Source: DAOUAG01 sp034432935 (GTDB lineage Bacteria; Chloroflexota; Dehalococcoidia; SM23-28-2; RBG-16-64-32). Taken from it: DNA of 64,000 bases. The notes under the pieces are model-generated. The model had not been told where the DNA came from and ran no database searches. It worked only from the letters and a program-made list of their open reading frames with translations. The stretch spans positions 1 to 64,000 of the forward strand of contig DAOUBD010000045.1 of the NCBI GenBank assembly GCA_034432935.1, given 5' to 3'. The translations under genes were made by a program, and so were the position numbers. Position 1 is the stretch's first letter. Every line of letters begins with the position of its first letter. This document shows, piece after piece, positions 50,640-59,531 of the stretch.

Positions 50640-51782
50640 GTGACCCTGAAAAGCGAGCCCTTCGTCGTTAATGTGGGGCCCCAGCACCCCAGCACCCACG
50701 GCGTTTTCCGTCTGCGTTTGAAGCTCGACGGCGAGAAGATCGTCGACGCCGATATGGTGATGGGGTATCTGCACCGCTCGATGGAAAAGCTGGCGGAGGA
50801 AAGGACGTACACCCAGAACATCCCCTTTACGGACCGCACGGATTACCTTTCGGCGATGACGGGCAACCTGGCCTACGTGCTGGCAGTGGAGAAGCTGTGC
50901 GGGATCGAGCCTCCACCCAGGGCCCAGTACCTGCGGACGATCATGTGCGAGCTCCAACGCTACGCTAGCCATTGCATGGCGGTGGGCACCTTTGCCAACG
51001 ACTGCGGCGCCTGGCAGACGCCCATCATGCATATGCTGCGAGACCGCGAGAAGGTGCTCGACCTCTTCGAGATGGCCAGCGGAGCCCGGCTGACTTTGAA
51101 CTACATGCGCATCGGCGGCGTGTCCAGGGACGTGCCGCCGGAGTTCGTAACCGCTGTGCGCGCCCTGCTCAAGGACCTCCCGCGGCGCATGGAGGAGTAC
51201 GAGGGGTTGCTGCTGTCCAACGAGATCATCGTCGCCAGGTCCAGGGGTCTGGGTGTTCTGACGCCTGAGGAGGCGATAGCCTTCTCGGTCAGCGGCCCGA
51301 TGCTGCGGGCCAGCGGCGTTGCCTGGGACATCCGCAAGGCGGACCCGTATGCAGCCTACGACAAGGTGGACTTCGATATTGCCGTCGGTACCCAGGGAGA
51401 CGTTTACGACCGGTTTGCCGTGCGGCTGGCGGAGATGCGGCAGAGCCTGCGCATCATCGAGCAGGCAGTGGAGATGATGCCTGGCGGGCCGGTGCACGCC
51501 CGCATCGGCACGGCGACGGCGCAGCCTATCGGCGCGCCGGTGGCGCCGTTGGCGATCCGGCCGCCGGTGGGCGAGGCCTATGCCCGCATCGAGTCGCCGC
51601 GAGGCGAGATCGGGTTCTACATCGTGAGCGATGGTAGCCCAGCGCCGTTCCGTTTCCACATCCGTTCGCCCTCGTTCATCAATCTGACGCCCCTGAAGCA
51701 CATGACCGTTGGGCGCACGGTGGCCGATGCGGTGGTGATCCTGGGCAGCATAGATATCGTCGTGGGAGAGGTGGACCGGTGA
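50640..51782 (+). CDS. nuoD: NADH-quinone oxidoreductase subunit D (49 kDa)
   Basis: This 380-residue protein starts at GTG one base after nuoC. It has VGPQHPSTHGVFRLRLKLDG near the N terminus (quinone-site His region), MGYLHRSMEKLAEERTY, and a C terminus ending in GSIDIVVGEVDR. It forms the quinone chamber with NuoB, whose gene is not in this cluster. Length is normal for NuoD not fused to NuoC. Confidence 0.95.
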   Translation: MTLKSEPFVVNVGPQHPSTHGVFRLRLKLDGEKIVDADMVMGYLHRSMEKLAEERTYTQNIPFTDRTDYLSAMTGNLAYVLAVEKLCGIEPPPRAQYLRTIMCELQRYASHCMAVGTFANDCGAWQTPIMHMLRDREKVLDLFEMASGARLTLNYMRIGGVSRDVPPEFVTAVRALLKDLPRRMEEYEGLLLSNEIIVARSRGLGVLTPEEAIAFSVSGPMLRASGVAWDIRKADPYAAYDKVDFDIAVGTQGDVYDRFAVRLAEMRQSLRIIEQAVEMMPGGPVHARIGTATAQPIGAPVAPLAIRPPVGEAYARIESPRGEIGFYIVSDGSPAPFRFHIRSPSFINLTPLKHMTVGRTVADAVVILGSIDIVVGEVDR

Positions 51783-53035
51783 CCTTCTTGGATGCTCACT
51801 GGTACGACCTGCGGGACCTGGGGAACGCTGTCGGAGCGTTCCTTGGCCAGTTGCGAGACTGGGGCGCGCCGGAGTGGGTCCCGTACGTAGTGTCCAGCGT
51901 CATCGGCGTCGTGGCGATCCTGCTGTGGCTGATCCTCAGCGTGCTGGCATTCATATGGATCGAGCGCAGGGCCGTGGCGCTGATGCAGAACCGCATCGGG
52001 CCGAACCGGGTGGGGCCGCAGGGTCTCCTCCAGCCGATTGCGGACGCCTTGAAGCTCCTACTGAAGGAGCCCATCACGGCGAGAGGGACGGACCGTCTGC
52101 TGTTCTGGTCGGCGCCCATCATGGTCTTCATACCGACTATGGTGGTCTTCGCAGTGATCCCCTTCGGGGAGCGTATGACCTTGGCCGATCTCAACGTGGG
52201 GGTGCTCTTTCTCATTGGGATAAGCTCCCTCAACACTGTGGCCGTGTTCGTTGCGGGTTGGTCCAGCAACAACAAGTACGCTCTGCTGGGCGCAATGCGA
52301 ACGGTGGCCATGCTCATCAGCTACGAGTTGATCCAGGTGCTGGCCTTGTTGGGGGCCGTGATCTTCGTGGGGAGCATGCGGTTAGGCGATCTGGTGTGGT
52401 GGCAGGACCACAACGATGCCTGGTTGTTGTTCGTGCAGCCGCTGGGGCTTCTGGCCTACCTGGTGGCGGGTGCCGTGGAGATAAACCGGTCGCCCATGGA
52501 CATCGCCGAGGCGGAATCGGAGATAGTGGCTGGATACCACATCGAGTATGGGGGGATCAAGTTTGGCTTCTTCTACCAGGCGGAGTACTTGGCGGGGTTT
52601 GCGGTGGCCGCGGTCGTCGTTAGCCTTTACCTGGGCGGCTGGACTGCCTGGGGGTTGGAGCGGTGGGTGCCCGGGTGGGTGATCTTCTTGGCCAAGCTGT
52701 ATGCGGTGTTCTTCCTTTACATCTGGTCGCGCGGCACTCTGCCCCGGCTGCGCATCGACCAGCTAATGGCCTTCGCCTGGAAGTTCATGCTGCCACTAGC
52801 TGTGGTCAACGTGTTGGCGGCCGGCGCCGAGGTGCTGGTCTGGGACGAGGCAGGTCTTTCGGCCGGTGAGGCGTTGCCACTCTTCGCGGCGGTGAACGTG
52901 GCGCTGGCGGTGGTGCTGGTGGTCGGCTGGGGGTGGCTGCTGGGTCACGCCAGGCCGCAGAGGCAGCCAGGGCGGGCCGTCCTCACCAAGGAGGTGGGGG
53001 CAGTCCTCTATCGCGGGGCAGCTCCGGGGGTCTGA
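51779..53035 (+). CDS. nuoH: NADH-quinone oxidoreductase subunit H
   Basis: This 418-residue protein has about eight or nine membrane helices and carries ERRAVALMQNRIGPNRVGPQ and EINRSPMDIAEAESEIVAGY, the loops that line the quinone entry. It is longer than the usual 320-350 residues, mostly from an N-terminal amphipathic lead and an extra C-terminal helix. The GTG start overlaps the nuoD stop by 4 bp. In most operons nuoI would follow; here nuoJ does. Confidence 0.95.
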   Translation: MTFLDAHWYDLRDLGNAVGAFLGQLRDWGAPEWVPYVVSSVIGVVAILLWLILSVLAFIWIERRAVALMQNRIGPNRVGPQGLLQPIADALKLLLKEPITARGTDRLLFWSAPIMVFIPTMVVFAVIPFGERMTLADLNVGVLFLIGISSLNTVAVFVAGWSSNNKYALLGAMRTVAMLISYELIQVLALLGAVIFVGSMRLGDLVWWQDHNDAWLLFVQPLGLLAYLVAGAVEINRSPMDIAEAESEIVAGYHIEYGGIKFGFFYQAEYLAGFAVAAVVVSLYLGGWTAWGLERWVPGWVIFLAKLYAVFFLYIWSRGTLPRLRIDQLMAFAWKFMLPLAVVNVLAAGAEVLVWDEAGLSAGEALPLFAAVNVALAVVLVVGWGWLLGHARPQRQPGRAVLTKEVGAVLYRGAAPGV

Positions 53036-53550
53036 TGGAAGACACGGGAACCGTCGTAGCCTTCTACGTCTTAGCCGTTCTGACGGTGGGTTCGGCGTTG
53101 GCCGTAGCAGCAGTGCGGAACCTGATCCACGCAGTGGTGGCCATGGTGGCGGCCTTCGCCGGAGTGGCGGGACTCTACGTAACGTTGTCGGCGGACTTTC
53201 TTGCCGTGGTGCAACTGTTGATATACGCCGGGGCGATATCGATCCTCATGGTGTTTGCGATCCTCTTGACGCCGAGGGCACGGCGGGACAACGCGGAGAC
53301 GTTCCTATTCTTGCCGGCGGTGGCGCTGGCCGGCCTGCTGGGTGTGATCATGGTCTTCGCGGCCCTGGATACGGACTGGGCGATAGCAGGCCGGGAGGGT
53401 TTCCGTGAGACGGCGTCGGCGATCGGCAGCGCCCTGCTGGACAAGTATGTCTTGCCTTTCGAGATCGCCTCGGGTGTGTTGCTGGTGGCGATGCTGGGGG
53501 CGATCCTCCTGGTACGGCCTGAGGGCGTAGGAGAGAAAGCGGAGGAGTGA
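53035..53550 (+). CDS. nuoJ: NADH-quinone oxidoreductase subunit J
   Basis: This 171-residue protein starts at ATG overlapping the nuoH stop by one base. It has five membrane helices, with the conserved third-helix region FLAVVQLLIYAGAISILMVF carrying the pi-bulge-type sequence. It is a membrane-arm subunit that links the quinone module to the antiporter-like subunits. The longer frame inside nuoH is rejected. Confidence 0.93.
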   Translation: MEDTGTVVAFYVLAVLTVGSALAVAAVRNLIHAVVAMVAAFAGVAGLYVTLSADFLAVVQLLIYAGAISILMVFAILLTPRARRDNAETFLFLPAVALAGLLGVIMVFAALDTDWAIAGREGFRETASAIGSALLDKYVLPFEIASGVLLVAMLGAILLVRPEGVGEKAEE

Positions 53551-53864
53551 TGTCCATCGGCCTCGAGCACTACCTGGTGGTGGGCGCCATCCTCTTCGCA
53601 GTCGGCCTCTACCTGACCCTAGCCAAGCGCAATTTCGTGGGTGTTCTGATGGGCATCGAGTTGATGTTCAATGCCGTGAATCTGACGTTTGCGGCCTTTT
53701 CCCGGTTCGTGGAGTCTGCTGACCCGCTGGCCGGGCAGGTGTTCGTGGTATTCGTGATCACGGTGGCGGCGGCGGAGGCCGCGGTGGCGCTGGCCCTAGC
53801 GGTATTGGTGTACCGCGTGCGCGACACCATCGAGGTTGACCGCATCGATCTTCTCAGGTGGTGA
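53550..53864 (+). CDS. nuoK: NADH-quinone oxidoreductase subunit K
   Basis: This 104-residue protein has three membrane helices, with LTLAKRNFVGVLMGIELMFN carrying the key membrane Glu and VITVAAAEAAVALALAVLVY the second. The ATG overlaps the nuoJ stop (TGATG). GTG one codon earlier is an alternative. Confidence 0.94.
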   Translation: MSIGLEHYLVVGAILFAVGLYLTLAKRNFVGVLMGIELMFNAVNLTFAAFSRFVESADPLAGQVFVVFVITVAAAEAAVALALAVLVYRVRDTIEVDRIDLLRW

Positions 53865-53867
53865 ACC

Positions 53868-54062
53868 GTGTGGGCGAAGCTGATGGAGACGAAGAACGCA
53901 TACGTGGCGGAGACGTGGAAAGAGCTGCTGAACGCTGAGGCGCTTTCGGTGCGGGTAGTGCCGGCGTCGGGCTGGCCCAAGGCCGCAGAGCTGGAGCCTC
54001 ATGAGATCTATGTGCCGTGGGGGAAGCTCCATGTGGCGCGCGAGATCTTGAGGAAGATATAG
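53868..54062 (+). CDS. 64-residue DUF2007-like protein inside the nuo operon
   Basis: This soluble 64-residue protein has the layout of DUF2007 (putative signal-transducing, ferredoxin-like fold): ETKNAYVAETWKELLNAEAL, then SVRVVPASGW, then HEIYVPWGKLHVAREILRKI. It starts at GTG 3 nt after nuoK and ends directly at the nuoL ATG, so translation is coupled to both. It is not a known complex I subunit. It could be an assembly or regulatory factor or an accessory subunit. Confidence 0.7.
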   Translation: MWAKLMETKNAYVAETWKELLNAEALSVRVVPASGWPKAAELEPHEIYVPWGKLHVAREILRKI

Positions 54063-55997
54063 ATGTTGGATCCGATCAAGGAGGGCGCCGTATGGGCCAT
54101 CATGTTCTTGCCCCTGGGGTCCTTCGCCATCATCTCGGCAGTGGCCTTCCTGGGGCTTACGGGCAGCGGGCGCTGGCGGCCGGCCTATAGCGGCTACCTA
54201 ACCATCGCGGCGATTCTCGGTTCGTTCCTCCTCTCTCTCTGGGCCCTCGATTCTGTCATCGACAGTGACGGCGCCCGCATAGGTTTCGGGAGCCACGAAT
54301 GGGTCGCCGTCGAGCCCTTGAAGGTGAACATCGGCATAACCTTGGACGGGCTCTCGGGGATCATGCTGGTGGTGGTCACAGGGGTATCGCTGTTGGTGCA
54401 GTTCTACTCGCAGGAGTACATGCGGGGGGACCCAGGGTACAACCGCTACTACGCGTTCATGTCGCTATTCACGGCATCGATGTTGGGGCTGGTGCTGGCC
54501 TCGAACATCGTCCAGGTGTTCGTGTTCTGGGAGCTGGTGGGGCTTTGCTCTTACCTGCTGATCGGGTTCTGGTTCTTCAAGGACTCGGCGCGGCGGGCAG
54601 CGACGAAGGCTTTCCTGGTGACGCGGGTGGGGGACTTGGGGTTCGCCATCGCGGTGTTGATCATCTGGACGCAGACGGGTGAGCTTGGCATCCCGCAGAT
54701 CCACGAACTGGCGGCGACAGGGGCGATCGGCTCAGCGGCCCTGACGTGGTTTGCATTGGGGCTCTTCGCCGGCGCCGCGGGGAAGTCGGCCCAGTTCCCG
54801 CTGCACGTGTGGCTGCCGGACGCCATGGAGGGCCCGACGCCTGTTTCGGCGTTGATCCACGCTGCGACGATGGTAGCGGCGGGAGTCTACTTGGTGGCGC
54901 GGTTCTTCCCGGTCTTCGCAGAGTCGGAGGAGGCGATCGCGACGGTGGCGGCCATCGGGGCGATTACGGCTATCATCTCGGCCCTGCTGGGCATCGTGGC
55001 CACTGACATCAAGCGGGTGATGGCCTACTCCACCATCAGCCAACTGGGGTACATGATGATGGCCCTGGGGGTTGGCGGGATCGTGGCGGCCATCTTTCAC
55101 CTGTTTACGCATGCCTTTTTCAAAGCGCTGCTGTTCCTGGGCGCGGGGTCGGTGAACCACGCGACGGGTACCTTCGACATGCGCAAGATGGGCGGGCTGC
55201 GGCAGCATATGCCGGTTACCTTCGCGACGGTGCTGATAGCTGGGCTTTCATTGGTGGGGATCTTCCCGCTGGCAGGGTTCTGGAGCAAGGACGAGATCCT
55301 GGCGGACGCTTGGGCGGACCGGCCATGGGTGTTCTTCGTGGCCCTGGCAGGGGTGTTCCTGACGGCGCTCTACGTTGGGCGGATGCTCATCCTGACCTTT
55401 GGGGGCGAGTACAAGGGCGGCGAGGAGGGCGAGCATACGGGACACGGCGCGCCCCATGAGTCTCCGTGGATCATGACGGGTCCCCTGTGCGTGTTGGCGC
55501 TGCTGGCGGCCTTGGCTGGCTTCGCCAACATCGATGATGGTGTGACAACGCTGCTCACGGGCTGGCTGCCGGAGCGCACCCATGAGGTCATCACCGAGAG
55601 CGGCTTCAAGCTGTGGATCGCTGCCGCCTCGACAGGTGCCGGGGTGGCCGGTTTGGCGGTGGCCTGGCTGGTATACAGCGCCCGGGTGGTGAAGGCGGAG
55701 GACGTGAGATCGGCCCTCCAGCCGCTGCCGGACCTTTTGGACAACAAGTACTACCTGGACGCTCTGTACGAGGACGTCGTAGTCCGGCAGGGCATCTTGG
55801 GCGGCGTCGCCTGGTTGGTCTCTCTATGGGACCGGTACGTGATCGATGGGGCGGTGAACGGCGTGGCCGGGACGGCGCGCTGGGCCTCTGGGCAACTTCG
55901 CTTTGTGCAGACGGGCCAGGCGCAGATGTACGCGGCGATGGTGCTGCTGGGCGTGGCCGGCGCCATAGCGGGCATCCTGCTGGTGAACCCGCCATGA
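54063..55997 (+). CDS. nuoL: NADH-quinone oxidoreductase subunit L
   Basis: This 644-residue antiporter-like subunit has about 16 membrane helices. It contains VFVFWELVGLCSYLLIGFW with the conserved membrane Glu, PLHVWLPDAMEGPTPVSALI, and FHLFTHAFFKALLFLGAGSV with the Lys/His channel residues. The C-terminal part includes the lateral-helix region. It is the distal proton-pumping module. It begins immediately after the small DUF2007-like gene. Confidence 0.95.
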   Translation: MLDPIKEGAVWAIMFLPLGSFAIISAVAFLGLTGSGRWRPAYSGYLTIAAILGSFLLSLWALDSVIDSDGARIGFGSHEWVAVEPLKVNIGITLDGLSGIMLVVVTGVSLLVQFYSQEYMRGDPGYNRYYAFMSLFTASMLGLVLASNIVQVFVFWELVGLCSYLLIGFWFFKDSARRAATKAFLVTRVGDLGFAIAVLIIWTQTGELGIPQIHELAATGAIGSAALTWFALGLFAGAAGKSAQFPLHVWLPDAMEGPTPVSALIHAATMVAAGVYLVARFFPVFAESEEAIATVAAIGAITAIISALLGIVATDIKRVMAYSTISQLGYMMMALGVGGIVAAIFHLFTHAFFKALLFLGAGSVNHATGTFDMRKMGGLRQHMPVTFATVLIAGLSLVGIFPLAGFWSKDEILADAWADRPWVFFVALAGVFLTALYVGRMLILTFGGEYKGGEEGEHTGHGAPHESPWIMTGPLCVLALLAALAGFANIDDGVTTLLTGWLPERTHEVITESGFKLWIAAASTGAGVAGLAVAWLVYSARVVKAEDVRSALQPLPDLLDNKYYLDALYEDVVVRQGILGGVAWLVSLWDRYVIDGAVNGVAGTARWASGQLRFVQTGQAQMYAAMVLLGVAGAIAGILLVNPP

Positions 55998-56007
55998 GGT
56001 GGCCAGC

Positions 56008-57474
56008 ATGCTGAGCTTGATCATCTTCTGGCCCCTCTTGGGCGTGTTGGCGATAGTGGCGCTGCCCAAGGAGCGAGAGGGGCTGAGCAAATGGATAGCG
56101 ACCCTCGTTAGCGCCGCTGTCCTGGCGGTGGTCTTGTACCTGTTTGTGGACTACGACCGGGGCGCGGGCGGGTTCCAGTACGTGGAACGGGCCACCTGGC
56201 TGGACTCTGACCTGGCGAAATTCAAGCTCCAATACCTAGTGGGGGTCGATGGGCTATCGCTGCCGCTGGTGGCCCTCACGGCTTTCTTGACTCTGGTGGC
56301 GGTGCTTGTGTCATGGCGGATCGACCTGAGACCCAAGGAGTACTACGCCTGGCTCTTGGTGCTGGAGACGAGTCTGTTGGGGGTCTTCAGCGCGCTGGAC
56401 TTCGTGCTGTTCTTCCTTTTCTGGGAGATAGAGCTGATACCGATGTATTTCCTGATCTCCATTTGGGGGAGCGGGAACCGGGTGTATTCGGCCTGGAAGT
56501 ATGTGCTCTATACGTTCTTCGGTTCAGCCTTCATGCTAGTGGGCATCCTGGCGCTGGGGTTCACGGCGGGAACCTTCGACGTTCGGGAGCTGGGGAGGCT
56601 TGGACCTATAGAGGGGGCCATTATCCCAGCGTGGGCGATCTTCGCCCTGATTATCGCCGCCTTCCTGATCAAGCTGCCGATGGTCCCGTTCCATACGTGG
56701 TTGCCGGACGCCCATACAGACGCGCCGACGGCGGTCAGTGTGATTCTGGCGGGGGTGTTGCTGAAGATGGGCGGCTACGGCATCCTGCGCATGAGTTTCT
56801 CCATAATGCCGGATGTGGCAAAGGACGCCTCCCTCTGGCTGGGGGTCATGGCAGCGGCGAGCATCATTTATGGGGCCCTCATGACCCTTATGCAAGCGGA
56901 CCTCAAGCGAATGGTGGCGTACTCCAGCGTGAGTCACATGGGTTATGTGCTGCTGGGGGCTTCGGCCCTGGGCGTAGTGGGGTTGCAGGGCGCGGCCATG
57001 CAGATGTTCACCCACGGCCTGATAACGGGGATGCTCTTCGTGCTGGTGGGCATGGTATACGACAGGGCGCACACGCGCTCCATACCGGAGCTTTCGGGTC
57101 TGGCTCACCGAATGCCCTTCATCACGACGATGATGCTGGTGGCCGGACTGGCATCGCTAGGGCTGCCGGCATTAGCAGGGTTCGTCTCAGAGGTGACTGT
57201 GTTCCTGGGCACCTTCGACAAGTACGAAGCCCTTACCATCACCGGTGTGGTGGGCATCGCCTTCGCCGCGGGCTACATCCTGTGGACGGTGCAGCGGGTG
57301 TTCTGGGGAGAAGCGGACCCGCGGTGGGCTGGGCTAGAGGATGCGACGGCCTGGTGGGAGCGGGCCCCGCTTTTGGCCATGAGTTTCCTGATCCTTGCCG
57401 TTGGCGTCTACCCGAAGGTCATGATGGACCTATTCGAGACTGGGGTCCGCCCCATAGCCGAGAGGGTAGCGTGA
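56008..57474 (+). CDS. nuoM: NADH-quinone oxidoreductase subunit M
   Basis: This 488-residue antiporter-like subunit has FVLFFLFWEIELIPMYFLIS (key Glu), PMVPFHTWLPDAHTDAPTAV and MFTHGLITGMLFVLVGMVYD. ATG 56008 is chosen because GAGGTGG lies about 6 nt upstream. An in-frame GTG at 55999 would add three residues. It is in the same operon as nuoL, 10 nt after its stop. Confidence 0.94.
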   Translation: MLSLIIFWPLLGVLAIVALPKEREGLSKWIATLVSAAVLAVVLYLFVDYDRGAGGFQYVERATWLDSDLAKFKLQYLVGVDGLSLPLVALTAFLTLVAVLVSWRIDLRPKEYYAWLLVLETSLLGVFSALDFVLFFLFWEIELIPMYFLISIWGSGNRVYSAWKYVLYTFFGSAFMLVGILALGFTAGTFDVRELGRLGPIEGAIIPAWAIFALIIAAFLIKLPMVPFHTWLPDAHTDAPTAVSVILAGVLLKMGGYGILRMSFSIMPDVAKDASLWLGVMAAASIIYGALMTLMQADLKRMVAYSSVSHMGYVLLGASALGVVGLQGAAMQMFTHGLITGMLFVLVGMVYDRAHTRSIPELSGLAHRMPFITTMMLVAGLASLGLPALAGFVSEVTVFLGTFDKYEALTITGVVGIAFAAGYILWTVQRVFWGEADPRWAGLEDATAWWERAPLLAMSFLILAVGVYPKVMMDLFETGVRPIAERVA

Positions 57475-57516
57475 GGCTAAGGCGCTGGCCTTTGGAGAGC
57501 AACTGGAGGGTGACGG

Positions 57517-58992
57517 TTGACAGACGTTGACCGGCTCGGGCCTGAGCTGGCGCTTTTCGTGGCGGCGGCGATCGTCGTCGTGGCTGACGCGGCGCTCCCG
57601 GCAGCGAAGGAGGGCGTCCCGAACTGGCGGCGCGCCTGGGTGGCGGCGCTGGCGCTGGCCGGCGCGGCCGGCTCTGCCCTTTGGTCGTTGGTTCTGATCG
57701 CGGCGGACGAGAGAGGGCCCGCCTTTAAGGGCGTGATGGTGGTGGACGATTATGCCCTGTTCTTCAACTTCCTCTTTGCGGGCATAGCAGCCATGGTGGT
57801 GCTGGCCTCGACGGAGTTCTTGGACAGGACGAGGTTCGCAGCCGAATATGCGGCCCTGGTTTTGGCGTCGGCCGCGGGGATGATGTTGATGGCGGCATCG
57901 GTGGACCTGATCGCCATATTCGTGGCGTTGGAGCTCCAGTCCATCAGCCTATACGTCCTCGTGGGGTTCCTGAAGGACCGACGTTCCAGCGAAGCAGCGC
58001 TGAAGTATCTTCTCTTGGGTGCCGTGTCAACGGCGCTGACGTTGTACGGCATGGCATATCTGTTTGGCCTCTCGGGATCGACGGGGTTGGAAGGGATCGC
58101 GGCTTACGCCGGCCAGGCCGATAGCGGGACCCGGACGGCCTTGGTGCTGGCGGCGGTATTCCTGGCGGCTGGCCTGGGCTTCAAGCTGGCGGTGGTGCCC
58201 TTCCAGATGTGGGTGCCAGATGTGTACCAGGGGGCGCCGACGCCCGTAACGGCCTACCTTTCCGTGGCCAGCAAGGCGGCAGGATTCGCGGTGGTGATGC
58301 GAATCTTTGTCGTGGCGCTGGGCAGCGGACTCATCTCGAGCGATTGGGCCAACATGTTCGCCGTCATCGCTGCCATCTCTATGACGATAGGCAACGTTAT
58401 GGCGCTGGTACAGAGCGATATCAAGCGGATGCTGGGATACAGCTCCATAGCCCAGGCCGGCACACTGATCATCGGGCTAGCGGCGGTGGCGGCGGAGGAC
58501 CCGCAGCTCCTGCTGGGCACCAGCTCGGTGGTGTTCTTCCTGGGCACCTATGCCTTCACGAACCTGGGGGCGTTCGTGGCCATAATCGCCATCTCCAACC
58601 GGATAGGATCGGACGAGATCGCGGATTACGCAGGTGTCGGCCGGCGTTCGCCATGGCTAGCTGCCGGGCTAACGGCGTGTCTGGTCTCGTTGACGGGCAT
58701 ACCCCCAACAGCAGGCTTCATCGCGAAGCTGTACATTTTCAACGCGGCGGTGCGGGCGGACCTGGTGTGGTTGGCCATCCTGGGGGTGTTGAACAGCGTT
58801 ATTTCGGCATACTACTACCTGCGGGTAGTGCTCAACATGTACACGCAGGAGCCGGCCAGCGAGGAGCGTTTCCAGCCCAGCCCGTCGTTGGGGTTGGCGC
58901 TGGCGGTGGCCGTGGCCGGGCTTTTCTTCATAGGCGTATATCCTTCCCTGCTGATGGACGCCTCCGAGTCCGCGGCGCGAGTCCTGGGCTAG
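57517..58992 (+). CDS. nuoN: NADH-quinone oxidoreductase subunit N
   Basis: This 491-residue antiporter-like subunit starts at TTG with GGAGGG 6 nt upstream. It has LIAIFVALELQSISLYVLVG (key Glu), VVPFQMWVPDVYQGAPTPVT and YAFTNLGAFVAIIAIS. It is the last gene of the nuo operon. ybeY follows after 28 nt. Confidence 0.94.
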   Translation: MTDVDRLGPELALFVAAAIVVVADAALPAAKEGVPNWRRAWVAALALAGAAGSALWSLVLIAADERGPAFKGVMVVDDYALFFNFLFAGIAAMVVLASTEFLDRTRFAAEYAALVLASAAGMMLMAASVDLIAIFVALELQSISLYVLVGFLKDRRSSEAALKYLLLGAVSTALTLYGMAYLFGLSGSTGLEGIAAYAGQADSGTRTALVLAAVFLAAGLGFKLAVVPFQMWVPDVYQGAPTPVTAYLSVASKAAGFAVVMRIFVVALGSGLISSDWANMFAVIAAISMTIGNVMALVQSDIKRMLGYSSIAQAGTLIIGLAAVAAEDPQLLLGTSSVVFFLGTYAFTNLGAFVAIIAISNRIGSDEIADYAGVGRRSPWLAAGLTACLVSLTGIPPTAGFIAKLYIFNAAVRADLVWLAILGVLNSVISAYYYLRVVLNMYTQEPASEERFQPSPSLGLALAVAVAGLFFIGVYPSLLMDASESAARVLG

Positions 58993-59020
58993 GGGCCACC
59001 CCGCCTGCTAACCTAGCGGC

Positions 59021-59482
59021 ATGGCTCCAGCGGTTCTGGTGCTGATAGAAGATTCCTTCGCCGGCATGGTTGACGCCGGCTGGTTGGAGAGCCTGGCCGG
59101 GGGAGTGCTGGCGGCCGAGGGCGCCCCGGACGCCGAGGTTAGCGTCGTGGTCACCGATGACGCTACGATCCGGGAGTTGAACCGGCGCTACGCTGGCGAG
59201 GACTCGGTGACGGATGTGCTTTCATTCTCGCTCCAGGAGGGTGAAGAGTTCGCCTGGCCCGCTGGGGTGCAGCAACTGGGTGAGGTGATCATCTCGCTGC
59301 CGACAGCCCAGAGGCAGGCGCAGGAGGGCGGCCTGCCGTTGGAGCAGGAGGTAGCGCATCTCTTGGTGCACGGATTGCTGCATCTGCTGGGGCATGATCA
59401 CGCGGAGCCCGAGGAGGAGCGCCGCATGCGCCAACGGGAGGATGTGCTGCTCCGGTCGGCTGGGTACGACGCTGGTCATTGA
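59021..59482 (+). CDS. ybeY: Endoribonuclease YbeY
   Basis: This 153-residue protein carries the metal site HGLLHLLGHDH (HxxxHxxxxxH) near residue 118, preceded by TDVLSFSLQEG and LGEVIISLPTA as in the family. YbeY is a zinc-dependent single-strand endoribonuclease for 16S rRNA 3'-end maturation and ribosome quality control. It begins shortly after nuoN and is followed by dnaX with its own -10 box. Confidence 0.93.
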   Translation: MAPAVLVLIEDSFAGMVDAGWLESLAGGVLAAEGAPDAEVSVVVTDDATIRELNRRYAGEDSVTDVLSFSLQEGEEFAWPAGVQQLGEVIISLPTAQRQAQEGGLPLEQEVAHLLVHGLLHLLGHDHAEPEEERRMRQREDVLLRSAGYDAGH

Positions 59483-59519
59483 CTGACGGGGTCTTCTGTA
59501 ACTCATGTCCCGCCGGGCT

Positions 59520-59525
59520 TATAAT
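59520..59525 (+). promoter_or_regulatory. -10 box giving a probably leaderless dnaX transcript
   Basis: A consensus TATAAT (59520-59525) lies exactly six bases before GTG 59532, the same spacing as at rsmA. The -35 region is weak and no ribosome site precedes the GTG. Confidence 0.45.
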
Positions 59526-59531
59526 GGCGGC

